Positions 1 through 43,040 of a stretch of DNA of 64,000 nt are shown piece by piece. Below the pieces are notes generated by a model. It saw only the letters and a program-made list of their open reading frames with translations. It did not search any database and was not told where the DNA came from. Each line of letters starts with the position of its first letter. The stretch's first letter is position 1. Both the position numbers and the translations under genes were made by a program. The DNA comes from Ecdyonurus torrentis (Eukaryota > Arthropoda > Insecta > Ephemeroptera > Heptageniidae), in assembly GCA_949318235.1 (NCBI GenBank), contig OX439133.1:26505259-26569258 (forward strand), read 5' to 3'.

Positions 1-307
1 TGATGTAGCGTATAGTGTATTTAAATTTTTAATGTATACATTATGTTTTTTTTGTTTTGTTATATTTTTAATGTATGTTTTTATTAAAATATATAATATT
101 TCAAAGTATATGTATATTACTATTTATTAAATGCTTTTAAATTTATTTTTTTATTTTATTGCAATCGCGTGGCGTTTATAACATTTGGCAACTAAAAAGT
201 TATACATTTGTAGCAATTTCAATGGTTATTCAAAAATCTTAAACATTGCAGTATCTAAAAAAAAAAAAAAAAAAAAAAAAAATCGTATCCAAATATGGGC
301 TACGCAT

Positions 308-625
308 TATAGGGTGATTGCATTCGTATAAAAACCAACGCCATATATAGGTGAGCACTAAATAACATGGTAGTATAGAGAAATTACACATTTTGCCAGT
401 TTAAAACTACAATATTATGCAATATTTTAGAAAGCATTGATGCTGTTAACATATAGGTTTAATAATGTTATCAAGTGTGCGAGAAAAAAAAATAAGAACA
501 AAAAATTAACTGATTTTCCAAAGAAAATAGCCAAAAGCGATGTTTGTCCTATGCTGAGTAATGATATTCATCGCTCCAATATGGGGTCAAAGTGCATTCA
601 GTATGACGTCATATGCATACAGCGA
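308..625 (+). mobile_element. MITE family A, diverged copy
   Basis: It begins TATAGGGTGATTGCATTCG and includes TGAGCACTAAATAACATGG, TTTTGCCAGTTTAAAACTA and GTATGACGTCATATGCATAC, in the same order as other A copies. The distal TIR is lost. Confidence 0.65.
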
Positions 626-911
626 ATCACAGTCAACTTGGATAAAGATTGCTCGTATTTTATTCCTATATCCTTAGCCTTGAAAAACTATGAAAAAAAC
701 ACTGCACTGCACAAGTGAGTTTAACATGTTAAAGTTTCTACGGTTTCTCTAGGCTGTGCATGATGAATAACAGGCTGTGTATTTAGGCCGTGGACGTCTC
801 GTACAGTGGGTTTTCCTTTAACTACACGTTAACGTCTAGTAAAATTGTGTAGTACAAAATATGTTTAAAAAAGAAACCCGACTAACTAACAGAGTATACT
901 GTGCATGAATA

Positions 912-1580
912 GTATTTTTTTTTATTTTTTTTTTAATTCTATGTTACATTTGCGTACATTTTTAATCCAGCCAAGATCCTCACTTGGATCTTGTCGGCTG
1001 GTTCGAATGTCAATTAAATAATTCTACAGTTGTTTTAGTATTTTAATTAAATAATATTTTAAATGTTAGTACATTATAATTTTGAAGTACAATATAATTA
1101 TATTTATTTCCATATTATTTTTCTTTGACAAAATCTGAAAATCATGATTTATGATTTTTTTTTTTTTTTTTTTAAGAACACTTTTCTTTATAAATAAAAT
1201 AACAATTTTTTTATTTTACTTCAATTACTTATATTTTAATTTTTATTTAATAACATCATATGAATTTATAGTGATTTAAACATCCAATTTTTTATTTAAT
1301 TTTTTCACTTTTTTTTTTCATCATCTAAATCTCTTAAATAATTTGGAAGTTCATTCCAAAGTTTAGGCAATACAATTTTGTGAGTTCTTTCACCGAACCT
1401 ATTAACATATTTAGGTGTTACATATGGCTCTTTATTACATGTTCTAGTATTATATACGAAACTTTTAGTATCACCTTTCAATTTTGAATATTTCTCAGTT
1501 ACTAAAGCAACGTTAGCCTGATTTTCAATAAAGTAATATATTCCAAATTTTAAATGCATTATCATTAAATTTATCACCTT
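912..1580 (-). mobile_element. LINE 3'-end fragment (RT C-terminus plus 3'UTR hairpin and A-tail)
   Basis: The minus-strand frame at 1577-1305 reads RFGERTHKIVLPKLWNELPN, the typical 'P-x-x-WN-x-LP' ending of non-LTR retrotransposon reverse transcriptases. It is followed downstream by a CCAGCC...GGCTGG hairpin at about 968-992 and an A-rich tail (T-rich on plus, 915-936). It is 5' truncated and inactive. Confidence 0.6.
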
Positions 1581-2319
1581 TTTTCATGGCCTTTAAAATA
1601 CTGTTTTGCATTTTTATTAATTACCATGGCACCAGATTTATTAAATCCCCAGTAGAAACGGAAGCGGATTTAACAACATCTCTAATTGTCGGCTTCAATA
1701 TTTTGATATTTTTTTCTGCATTTCAAAGTATTCAATATGAACTACATATTTTTATTTATTATAACATGCTTTCTTCGTGTCATGATGCAAAAGGATCTAA
1801 ACAGAACGTCCTTATATTAAATGTTAGTGTAATTTCTCTATAGATTAAAAGTATCATTTAATTTATAAAATTTAATATTATGAAACAATTTTAATTAAAT
1901 AATAAAAAAAATAAAATAATAATAATAATATTGATACAAAAAAAAAATTTAAATATAAAGAAAAAGCTAAGTTATAATATAATAATAAAGTTAATATTAT
2001 GAGTCAGTATATAAAATGTAAATATTTAAACTAAAATATGCGGTATTTGATATTATGTAAACTTTGAACAATAATTTTCTACCTGCTATGTACAGTACTG
2101 AATCATACACACATAATATTATATTGAGTATAATAACTTTGCCTTGGGGGGGTGGGGGGGGGGAGGGGGGAAGTGTTGCTTCATATACTGTATATTGTTC
2201 ACTGGGATATATTAATCTATTTACAATTCTCGTACTAATTTGTGCATTGGAAATTGTAATCTTGTTTGCTTGTTCTTTTTACTAAATATTTCTTAAACAA
2301 TAATGAGAAAGACATTTTT

Positions 2320-2520
2320 TTTTTGAATTTTATTTCACATGCTAAAGGAGGACATTATCCTGAATCGATACATGTGTGAATTTTTAATGTCGTCACAGGC
2401 TGCAACTTTTTCCTATGCTCACATGCAGAAGTTGCAGTCTGTCACGTCATTTCACGACTTTTAAAAAATTAATTAAAAATACTTTTAATAACCTCGGAAA
2501 TTAAAAATTCACCTACCTAT
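2320..2520 (+). mobile_element. Element D, partial copy
   Basis: GGACATTATCCTGAATCGAT, ACATGTGTGAATTTTTAATG and TTAAAAAATTAATTAAAAA match the D copies at 36281 and 63060. Only part of the palindrome remains. Confidence 0.55.
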
Positions 2521-3419
2521 TGTAAGCTTAAGATGACTGTGATTTTTTTCCCTGGATATCATTTATTATATTAATTATTAAAATGAATATTTTTATAATA
2601 TCATGGTACACTATTACTTAACACTTTTTTTGAAAATTCACTTTCATAGCGTTTACTTTTGCTATAATAAAAATTTTGTTTTGAAAATAGGTCATTATTT
2701 TCATTACTTATTAGCCCATCACGCAGAACACTCCAAACAATTCTTATTACGATTTATTATTTATTTCGTAGGATTATCGATTTAATAAATAAATATATAT
2801 TTATTAAATAATTAATAAATATATAAGTAAAATTAAAGAAAAAATTAAATATATCACTAAAATATTATTTATATAAATATACAAAATAATTATTAATATT
2901 TGCAAATTTTATAAATTAAATTTTTGAAAATTTCGTGTAATGTAAAGATAATTTTAAAAGTCAAAATAAAACTATTTTAGTAATGTAAAAAATCTTGCAA
3001 AAGAATGACTATAAATATTTCGTTTCAAATAAGTATTTTTTTCCCTTGTCCTTCATTGATTAATTAATGAACTTGATACACGTATGAGATAAAACTGTAA
3101 ATTTTAACTTTAACCCCAAATTTTCAAGAAATTTTAGTAAAATAATATATAACAATAAAATAAATAATTGGTGCCCTCATAACTCATGCTTATCCTTACC
3201 TTTCTCGATCAGCTTATTTTATAAGTATAACCTTATTATTATTTTATTATAGCCAGTCAAAAATGGAGCCATAAACAATTTTTATTCGGTATATATAATT
3301 TTAATAAATGCATAATATTGACAAATAATATCCTCATAATATTTATCTACAACATAGATTTTAACATGTTTATATCTAAAATAATAGTAGCTAGACTAAC
3401 TTGTAAGACTAGTACTTAC

Positions 3420-24513
<21,094 letters not shown>

Positions 24514-24700
24514 GGTGATAATATTTAGATTTTGTATTTATATCAACAAGTCAAGAAATAGAATATTTAGCACGTATATACGTCTTCTCTCCAAGGTTTA
24601 TAGATAAAGATAAAATATAGTATCGTCGTCGTGTGCCGTGGCTTTGATTGTTGATGAACTTTAGGGGCGTGGTCAGGAGCTGTCAATCTCATAACAACCC
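24514..24700 (-). promoter_or_regulatory. Putative 5'UTR/promoter of the minus-strand gene
   Basis: The sequence upstream of the start exon is less AT-rich than its surroundings, with a GTCGTCGTGTGCCGTGG stretch near 24625 and a GGGGCGTGG box (KLF/Sp-like) at 24664. It holds no MITE. The promoter role is inferred from position and composition. Confidence 0.35.
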
Positions 24701-25111
24701 CCCTCATATTGCTTACATGCGCTCTAAATATTATTTCTACGCTAGATTTTTTTTTACATTATATATATTTATATAACGTATGTTGACGTAATCTTTTTAA
24801 TTTAAGAATATATAGGGGTGGATTTTTTTTATTTTTTTGCGTGGTGAATTAAAATGTGCATTTTCTTGTTTGGTTTTATTTATTTATTTTGCAAAAGGTA
24901 ACAATTTTTTAAAATTTAATTAATTATTAAGATTTATTTTTAATTACTGTATTGTCAATATTATTTTATGGTATGTTTGTCAAAATTCATGTTTTCATTT
25001 CTTTCCTATCCTACAACCATATTATTTACAATTATGCATTATTTTTTATAGCTTATAGGATTATATTGTTTCTTTTCATAAAAATCAATTAGAAATTATA
25101 GTCATTAACAC

Positions 25112-25255
<144 letters not shown>

Positions 25256-26502
25256 CTAAAAGTCAAACATAAAGATCAAAATTTTACCTCAATCGTTCTT
25301 ATCAAATTATTAATAATGAAAATAAACTCATTAAAGCCACATAAAACAACATGTACTTTTTAATGAATAAACAATGAAATGGGATCTTCAAAACTGATGA
25401 CAATTTTTACCAGAATGTTAATGTAGCCCTACGAGAGAGTGTGAAAAAACTGTAAAGTATGCAATTTGCGTGAAATATCATGTTTATGTCGTCAGAAACA
25501 TGCAAAAATTAATATGAAAATGTTGTGCGGGCTGCATAAATTGAATTTTCTGATCACTGCTACGGGGCTATACTGTTTTTTTTTTTTGAGACAAACTAAT
25601 GTTATTTGTGTAAATCCCACCAAGTGTTTTCTGATATAAATGCTTGTTTTTCTTTGGTCTATTCCTATAAGTATTAATACTGCTTTTATTGAAAAACGTC
25701 TTTAAAGGCCGGCCTAAAATAATTCTGTTAGCTTGTTTTCTATAGAAAACCACAACAAGGACCCTTATATTGCGTACATTTCTGTTCTTTTATTACGCTA
25801 TATATATTGTTTCATGTTTACTGTTTCTATGACCTCCCCCCCCCCCCCTCTTTTCTTAAAAAGTTGTCATATCATCTGGAAATGAATGTTTGATTAAAAT
25901 TAAGTTAATTTTTACATTATAATAATATGCTATAAATAATATATACAAATCAGCAATATTCACTGTTTAAAATTGCAAGAAATAGTAGATTTAATCGCAC
26001 AACACAATAATGGAATAAATTATGCAGAGACGCGATACAGTAAATAAATAAATTCTCCACTATTAATCCAGTATTACTAATAATTATTCATCCTTGCTTT
26101 AAAATTTATTAAATATATGATTAGATTATTTAAGCGTTTTATTTGCTTATGTTGCTATATGGTTTCACAACAATAATTATAATATTGTACAAAGATAATA
26201 TAAACGAAAGGCAGTTAGTTTATAAAATTGAATTATTGAAAAAAATATCAAATAAAATATTTTTTTATTTATATTGAAAACTTGAAATAATTCATAGCAA
26301 TCAAGTCTATTTTGCAAGTTTAAATTATTTTTATTATTTTTTTACTTCAATGCATAATAAATCATCTTTGCATATCAAAAGACGTACTACTAAATTTTCA
26401 GATTTAATGATTTAAAATTTTGAACGTCATAAAAATTCTTTAAAATCTTATAAATCTTATAAGTGCATCAGATGTTTTATTGTTGTAATAATATTTGTTT
26501 GC

Positions 26503-26534
<32 letters not shown>

Positions 26535-26894
26535 GACATTAATAATATTTATTTTTAATAAAACCTTTTTTTATTAATAATTATATTTTTATTATTATTT
26601 TACAAAAATTAAAAAATGATTATTTGTGTAATGATTTTAAAAACATTTTTTATAAAACACAAATTAAAAATAGTTATTTAAAAAGAAAAGTATATTTTTA
26701 ATAAAGGCTACTGAAAAATCTATGTGTTTACGAAGCACAATCTGAATGGAATATTTGCATTATACTGATACAGTGATCCAAGGTGTTTCAAAGTTAATAT
26801 TAATGATGTTTAATTTTTATTTAGTCTTATTTATTACGTATATATAATGAGTAGCAATATAATTGATTATATAGATTTATAAAGATTATGAATT
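25256..26894. other. AT-rich intergenic stretch
   Basis: Holds a C-run at 25833 and an A-run at 26504; a minus-strand open frame at 25568-25753 has no recognisable motif. No supported gene. Confidence 0.4.
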
Positions 26895-27092
26895 AATGGC
26901 TCGTATCGGCGATCACGTAGCACCAATCAGAGGCACTGGACCTTTGTAATATAACATTACACTTAAGGAGAGAAACTTTTTTTCTGATTTTTTGAGAAAA
27001 CTTGTGCATCGATTTCAGGGTTAAAAAAAACAAAAAAACAAAAAACAAAACAAAAAAAAAAACAGGATACTACGGATACTGTAACGAGTTTT

Positions 27093-27155
<63 letters not shown>
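26895..27155 (+). mobile_element. MITE family U, old copy ending in poly(T)
   Basis: GGCTCGTATCGGCGATCACG, AACATTACACTTAAGGAGAG and TTTTTTGAGAAAACTTGTGC align with U; the right half is replaced by A/C-rich and T-rich runs. Confidence 0.45.
27095..27153. repeat. Poly(T) tract
   Basis: About 59 consecutive T, the longest homopolymer in the window, at the end of an old family U MITE. Confidence 0.9.
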
Positions 27156-27931
27156 ATAGTGATTACAATTATTTAATTTAATTACTACTTCATTTCACTT
27201 CCAGTATTGGTCTGTGCAGAAAAGGAAACAAAATTATTATGGTATTATAATTAATATTATTACTTTTGATTAATAAATTATGATTTATAATTATTTTTAA
27301 ATAAAAATTGAATCAACAATTTTGTTTTAAATTAAAAGTAAGGATTTTGATATATAACAAATTATATAATACTTGGAAATATTTAAACATGTAAAATGAA
27401 TTTGTAATTTTAAAATAGTATGGAAAATCATAATCGTGCGAGAAATAGAACGTATTATTAATATTTACAATATAATTAATTACCAATGCGTATTATTGTT
27501 ATTTATTTTTTAAATTTATAGATATATTTTTTATAAATATATAATTAATTACAATATTTGTTAATTAAAATAAAATTGATTTTATTAAAAAGCAAACTGA
27601 ATTAGCAATAAAACAGATAATCTATCAGTTTAATTTTATGTTATTTTCATTTGTTATATAAAATACAATTAAAGCTTGGTCTTGTTGATGTAATTAATTT
27701 TGTTATAATATGATTTGCATATTTTAATAATTAGACTTTATGATTGGATGATAGGCGTGTCAGGGTATAACGAATGGAGAACAAGTTAGGGCGTGTTTTC
27801 TTACTTAAAATCATTTTTTGACATGCGCTCTGTTACTATGGTTGTATAAGCTACAGGCGTTTTATCTTTTAGGTCAGTTTACTTTTACTTGCATTCAAGT
27901 CTTTTTATTTCTATTATATCTATATATATCA

Positions 27932-28589
27932 TGTAGGGTGGATGAGCATGACGTCATCCTTAATGCGCTTTGATGCCACATTGGAGCCTTGCTCAGCATA
28001 GGACTTTTTTTTTTCAAATTTCTTTGACACAATTGGACATTTTTTTCTTTTGCTATTTTCTTTGAGAAATCTGTATTTTTTTTTCTCGCATACGTGAAAA
28101 CCTAATTTAACATGTTAAGGGTTGTATATGGCTTGTATATCTCAAAATCTAAAAGAAAACTTTGAAACTTTATGATGCCATTTATTAAAGTTAATAGTAA
28201 CAGCTACCTATGATTAAATTTTCAGAACCCGTGACCATCAGATAAGAGAGAAAATAGTCGTTGAAATTAATATGGGCTCTTATGGGACTAAAACTTCAAA
28301 AAATCATAATTTAAAATATAGCATAGTGACCTACAATTTTTTTTTTTTTACAATTTTGAAGATACCTTATCCTAATGTATCACTGGGCAAAATTTCAAAT
28401 TTTTCTTTCTTTACAATTTTTTCGTCAAATCCCGCAGAACCTGATTACCTATACCTTATTTTTTCTTAACAGCATCAATGCTCTCGCAAATGTTTTTGCT
28501 AAGTATTTATAAACTGGCAAAATGAGTCATTTTCCCATTATGTAGTGCTCACATATGGCATTGACTGTTATATGAATGCAATCACCCCA
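27932..28589 (-). mobile_element. MITE family A interrupted by a TTAA-flanked element C
   Basis: The outer parts (27932-28114 and 28470-28589) together form one inverse family A copy, from GTAGGGTGGATGAGCATGAC to TATGAATGCAATCACCCCAT. They are split at the GTTAACAG site by 347 bp of element C. Confidence 0.8.
28119..28465 (+). mobile_element. TTAA-flanked element C, nested in MITE A
   Basis: A 347-bp insert between TTAA at 28115-28118 and TTAA at 28466-28469; the uninterrupted A copies have a single GTTAACAG here. It starts GGGTTGTATATGG. The inner sequence TTTGAAACTTTATGATGCC and CCGTGACCATCAGATAAGAG is shared with the copies at 7795 and 30552. The exact TTAA duplication is the signature of piggyBac-type transposition; no clear long TIR is seen. 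Confidence 0.75.
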
Positions 28590-29336
28590 TAAAGGCGTGT
28601 TTACTCGATGCAATATATTAATATATTTGATTTTATAAATACTGCATTTAAAATCAAATAAATTTTATTCAAACATAGTTCACCTTGTTACATATTATAT
28701 ATTATAGTACATGATATATCGATACATCATGTCAAATACAATAAAAATATTATTATTATTTAATTACTGCTAGAATAAATCAACTGCTGAATAATAAAAT
28801 AATACTGCTGGCATTTGTAAATAGATGATTTTCAAAATATTTTAATTTTCATTCTTTGATCCTAAATGCTCCACAAAGAAGAAAAAAAAATCTGGAAGAG
28901 TTCAACTAGTTCAATATTTTTCTTTTCTTTTCTTTTCTTTTCTGTTTTTCTTTTTTATTTATTATTTATTTTTTTTAAGAACCGGAAGTTTTTTTTTCCG
29001 GTTATATTGCAAGAGGTAGTAAAAATCATCACCTGTCAATACTTAAAAAATATGTCATTGGAGATCTATCATATAAATGTCAATATAAGACGTGCAAAAT
29101 ATGTCGTTTTATAGAAGTTCAAAATAAATATTTTGTATCATATAAGATTGTTTTCAAAAACCTAAAAACAATAATAAATTGTTAGCTTTATCAGAAAATA
29201 ATTACACTATGTCTTTTTGATGGTGTATTTTAATTAGCAATTGTGCTCATGTACATAATATTTTTCTTGTACGTATCACGCTATATCCGCTAAGTTTTTG
29301 CATCGCTTCATAATCAATAAGTCAATAGCTCACAAT

Positions 29337-29442
29337 GGAGATTATTGGCTTAACAAATTCTTAAAAATTTTCTGTTTTAAAACACGTAAAAGTATGTCTA
29401 GTATTTCTTATTTAAATTTCTCCAAAATTGGTGAAGTAGTTT

Positions 29443-29480
<38 letters not shown>

Positions 29481-29568
29481 TTCCCAAAACATTTAATCCA
29501 ATAAGAGCGTATAATGTTAAATTAGGTGCGAGCCTTAGCTTTCCCCGCGTGCTAAACCGATAAGCTCC
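29337..29568 (-). mobile_element. MITE family U, copy 5
   Basis: Inverse copy of 232 bp: GGAGATTATTGGCTTAAC at the left, GCTAAACCGATAAGCTCC at the right. Contains TTCTCCAAAATTGGTGAAGT and a long A-run at 29451. Confidence 0.7.
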
Positions 29569-30277
29569 AGAAAATATACTTTTTTTTATTGATTTAGATT
29601 TTCAAAAATATAAAACTCAGTAACACTGCTTGAAAAAAATTGTTAATTTTATTTATTTTTATTATAAATTGTTCAATGAACCATGAATTCAAAATATCGA
29701 GGGCCAATTTGGTTTTTAAATTATATTTATAGAAATCGGAGCATCCATTCAACATAGATTTTTTTTTTTTTTTTTTTTTACTGTGACACGCTAAAATTAT
29801 TACGAATGTAGTTACTTACATAAAGAGTATTAAAATAGCTTACATTATTTTAGAAAGAATGAAATAATTTTTAAAAACAATAGCGTTTCTAAAAATTAAA
29901 AACTTATTAAATGTTTTATTTAGTCATAAATACAATATTGATTTCAATATTTATATAATATTTAATTTAAATTTATAGTTTTATTTAAAATGAAATTATT
30001 ATTATTATTTATTATAAATAATATTTAGTGTGGTAATTAATATTTATAATTATGCTTAAATAACTATAGACTTCATTATCTATGAATTATCAAGAATGTT
30101 TTTATGAACAAGAAATAGTCCATGTATCTGTATATTATATTTTATAGTATAAAATTTTAATCTCTTATTTGTTTGAAAAGTAATGATGCTTTTTTTCAAA
30201 TCGCTATAATACCAATAAAAGTAACTAATATGAAATACTGGAAATATATGAAAATGTGCTTTAAAAATGGTCGTATA

Positions 30278-30441
30278 CAGGGTCGGACTGGCCATAAGGG
30301 CTACGCGGCATCCCCGCCGAGGCCCCCCCAGTTTTGAGGCCCTCAAACTGGTAAAAAAGGTAAAAAAGGGGCGTGGTTGCAAAAAATGAGGCCCCTCTCG
30401 GAGGATCCCCGCCGAGGCCTTTTCACCCCAGTCCGACCCTG
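30278..30441. mobile_element. hAT-type MITE with 8-bp target duplication
   Basis: 164 bp bounded by CAGGGTCGGACTGG and CCAGTCCGACCCTG and flanked by GTCGTATA on both sides (30270-30277 and 30442-30449). CAGGG termini with an 8-bp duplication define hAT elements. The interior is GC-rich (CGAGGCCCCCCCAG) and non-coding. Confidence 0.9.
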
Positions 30442-30551
30442 GTCGTATATTCATAAACTTTTTTTTTTTCCTTTCATATCCTCATTGTCCGACATTGCAC
30501 TTATAATTATATGAGTGAAAATACAACTATATGTGCATGAATTTCCTAAAA

Positions 30552-30866
30552 GGGGTGTATTTAGATGGCTTAGTATTTAAAAAAGAAAACTTCCAAACTT
30601 ATGATCATATATGCCATGAGTATTGCAGCTATCTATGATAAAAATTTTAGAGCCCGTGACCATCAGATAAGAGAGAAAAATATTATTGAAATTAACATGG
30701 GCTCTTATGGGACTAAAATGTGTAAAAATCTTAATTTAAAATCTATAAAATGATGACCCCTTAATTTTTTTTTTTTTTTTTTTTTACATCACTTTGCAAA
30801 ATTTCAGATTTTTCTTTCTTTACAACTTTTTATATAGTTAAATCCCGCAGCAGCTGATTTCCCTCC
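30552..30866 (+). mobile_element. Element C copy
   Basis: GGGGTGTATTTAGATGGCTT at the left; TTAA at 30867 on the right. It shares CCGTGACCATCAGATAAGAG and AAATCCCGCAGCAGCTGATT with the other C copies. The left TTAA is decayed. Confidence 0.6.
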
Positions 30867-31157
30867 TTAACGCCCAAACCATAGACTTTAACGCTCTCAC
30901 CATATAGATATAAAGTAATAATAATAATTTCAATGTCTTAATTTATTCAACAAAAAATGTTCAACATTTTTTAGGAAACATTTTAAATCTACATTTTCCG
31001 CGGGTAAATAAAATTTTAGTTAAAATTTTAAATATAGGTGGCAGCACATCATGGACAGCATTTTTTTTTAAACCAGCTGCTAAAAATTTTGTAAACATTA
31101 AAATTAAATTATTTTCTAAGAAATTGCAAATATTTTGTCAAAAATTATCTTATAACA

Positions 31158-40900
<9,743 letters not shown>

Positions 40901-40956
40901 AATCTGGCAATATATTTAGTGAATAATACTAATCATTCACACTTGTAATAAATATT

Positions 40957-40962
40957 TATTTA
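40957..40962 (+). promoter_or_regulatory. Polyadenylation signal of the WDR34 gene
   Basis: AATAAA lies 57 bp after the stop codon and is followed by AT-rich sequence with GTGCATTGTGT downstream, a plausible GU-rich element. Confidence 0.5.
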
Positions 40963-41134
40963 TTTTATTGAGCTTATTGTGCATTGTGTACTAGGTGTTA
41001 AAAGTAATGTATGATGTGAATTAGATCCTAAGATATGTTTTTATTGCATATTCTGATACAGCTTAATTTTCTATTAATTCTTTTTATTATTAAAACAATT
41101 TTGCTTTTTTAAAGTAATTTTAGAAGTGCCATAC

Positions 41135-41567
41135 AAGGAAAATAAATAACCATCGTGGTTAGGTATGCTAAAATTGAAAGTAAATGCTAGGAGAAACCAG
41201 CGCTGGCCTTACCATAGTGAAGAGAGTTCCATAGTTCAGTGAAAAATCTTGCTAGCACAGATATAAAAAACTAACACGTTGGAAATATTTTGACAATAAA
41301 CTACAAGAGAGATGGAGTTATGTCTTCATCAGTCTTTACAGACTTGGAGAGAAACTATGAATGAACTCTCTGTGTCTGTAAGGACTGATGAAGACTTCCC
41401 ATTAGGCCACAGCCGCCAAACCTTCCCTTCAACCCTTCATCCTACCTCCTATCTCCCCCGTACTCGAATGCTAGAATATTCTGAGGAAATTAACAATTCC
41501 ATAAATAACCTTCAACAAGTGCATACAGTGCATCTTGATTGCAAGGAGAATGGAAGTATAATAGCAA

Positions 41568-41607
<40 letters not shown>

Positions 41608-41676
41608 CTTGGAGTTTATTGCTGAAATATATTCAATGTGTTAGTTTTTATATCTCTGTGCTAGCAAGATTTTCAA
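41135..41676. mobile_element. Foldback element M with unique centre
   Basis: Left arm CAGCGCTGGCCTTACCATAG and GCTAGCACAGATATAAA; right arm only partly kept (TATATCTCTGTGCTAGCAAG). Between them is about 200 bp of non-repeat sequence and a 35-bp A-run. Confidence 0.6.
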
Positions 41677-42189
41677 TTCAATTTTATTTATATTTAATAT
41701 ATTATTTAATTTTATTGCATGATGTCCCCCCCCCCCCCTGATTGCCCAATTGTTTGCCCTCCCCTTATTATATAGATACAATCTGCAAGGTATAAGTATT
41801 AATTGGCAGCTCTTTTGCCTCTTATTGCAACTATAAAATAATAATAATAATAAAATAAAACTGGAAAGTATGCCGTAATTAATAAAAAAATTAAGCTCTT
41901 TCAGAAAATGCAATACATTTTTTTCTTCATTGAGATCTAATTAGGAGTCAAAATAAAGCTAGAGTATAGGGTCTCGACAAGGAGAAGCAAGGGATGTATG
42001 CCAGATTAAGCAGTTATGAAGTTTAAGAACTATTTATAATAAATACTTTTTACTAAGCTTATTGTCGAGCATTGTTTTTATGCTAAGATGTTTGGATGTA
42101 TATTAAAATTTTGTATCTAAAGCTCCTGCGTTATGTGTATTATATTGTATAATTTGATTGTTGTTAAAAAATAATTCCAATAATAATAA

Positions 42190-42361
42190 TACAGTAAACT
42201 CTCAATTTTGTGAAGTTCAATTCTGGGATTTTCTCAATTTTGTGAATTTCTCAGTTGGGTCCTCAGCAAACTTCATTATGGCAATGTGAAAACTATCAAT
42301 TTTGTGAAATTGCTATTTTCTGGGTCCATTGTGATTTCACAAAAGCGAGAGTTTACTGTAT
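42190..42361. mobile_element. TA-flanked MITE L, copy 1
   Basis: TACAGTAAACTCTCAATTTT at the left, GCGAGAGTTTACTGTA at the right, 172 bp. Internal repeats of TTTTGTGAA. It ends where the 33-bp minisatellite region begins. Confidence 0.65.
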
Positions 42362-42385
42362 ATACCAATGCTTCCGAGTCAAGAG

Positions 42386-42534
42386 AGCATCTGCACTTTC
42401 CACCAGCGTGGCGAGTGGAGCATCTGCACTTTCCATCAGCGCGGTGAGTGGAGCATCTGCACTTTCCACCAGCGTGGCGAGTGGAGCATCTGCACTTTCC
42501 ATCAGCGCGGTGAGTGGAGCATCTGCACCTTCCA
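42386..42534 (+). repeat. 33-bp minisatellite with a 66-bp higher-order period
   Basis: About four and a half units of GTGGAGCATCTGCACTTTCC plus ATCAGCGCGGTGA. Two variants alternate (ACCAGCGTGGCGA and ATCAGCGCGGTGA). An inverted, decayed pair of units lies at 42824-42885, on the other side of element J. Confidence 0.85.
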
Positions 42535-42549
42535 TGTAGAGAACCTTAA

Positions 42550-42767
42550 CAGAGAAGCGACAACCTCATGTTTTAGGCAGACCCGCATTACATTCGTTTT
42601 GAAAAAGCCGCTAATAGTACCCACACTTTCTAGCATTCTGATTGGCCAGATTCGAGAAATTGTTTGGGTGTCCAATCAGAACGCTAAAAAGTGTGAGTAC
42701 TTTTAGCAGGTCTTTCAAAACTAATGTAATGCGGGTCTGCCTAAAACATGAGGTTGTCGCTTCTCTA
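42550..42767. mobile_element. TTAA-flanked foldback element J
   Basis: A 218-bp insert between TTAA at 42546 and TTAA at 42768. Arms CAGAGAAGCGACAACCTCAT and its inverse pair for about 60 bp; AGGCAGACCCGCATTACATT is on both arms. The flanks GAGAACC and GGGTCTC are also inverted, so it sits at the centre of a wider palindrome. Confidence 0.75.
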
Positions 42768-42823
42768 TTAAGGGTCTCTACTTCCATGCAGCACAGTGCG
42801 TGGACTAGCGGCCATTCACTTAA

Positions 42824-42885
42824 CATTGCAGATGCTCCAAGGTGGAAAGTGCAGATGCTCCACTCACCGTGCTGGTGGAATATGC
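42824..42885 (-). repeat. Inverted units of the 33-bp minisatellite
   Basis: GCAGATGCTCCAAGGTGGAA and GTGCAGATGCTCCACTCACC are the reverse complement of the repeat at 42386. Together with TGCTTCCG (42370) and CGGAAGCA (42904) they make 42360-42915 a large inverted structure. Confidence 0.7.
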
Positions 42886-43040
42886 AGATACTGTCTATTG
42901 ATGCGGAAGCATCAATATGTATGTAGGATGATAAATATGTGTACTTTGAATGGATGTGACGTGCAGGAAACAGTGATTTAGAAGTTTGAAAGTTGTGAGC
43001 AAGGTAAATAGATATGGCTTAGGTACAACAAAGAGAATGT

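Noticed and set aside
437..718. 93-codon frame on plus strand
   Set aside because: Runs through a decayed family A MITE and beyond; no conserved motif.
985..1003. GGTTCGAAT, resembling a tRNA B-box
   Set aside because: No tRNA cloverleaf or A-box; the surrounding sequence is the LINE 3' hairpin.
25568..25753. 61-codon minus-strand frame without simple repeats
   Set aside because: Short, without recognisable motif, splice partners or homologous copy in the window.
30080..30454. 124-codon minus-strand frame
   Set aside because: Its first part is the 164-bp hAT element; the remainder is AT-rich and unlike any family.
41312..41644. 110-codon frame with non-repetitive look
   Set aside because: Begins in an arm of foldback element M and ends in a poly(A) run; no recognised family, so no gene is called.
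42255..42706. Ala-Ser-rich 11-residue repeat frames on both strands
   Set aside because: A 33-bp minisatellite keeps the frame open in several frames; no splice or start evidence.
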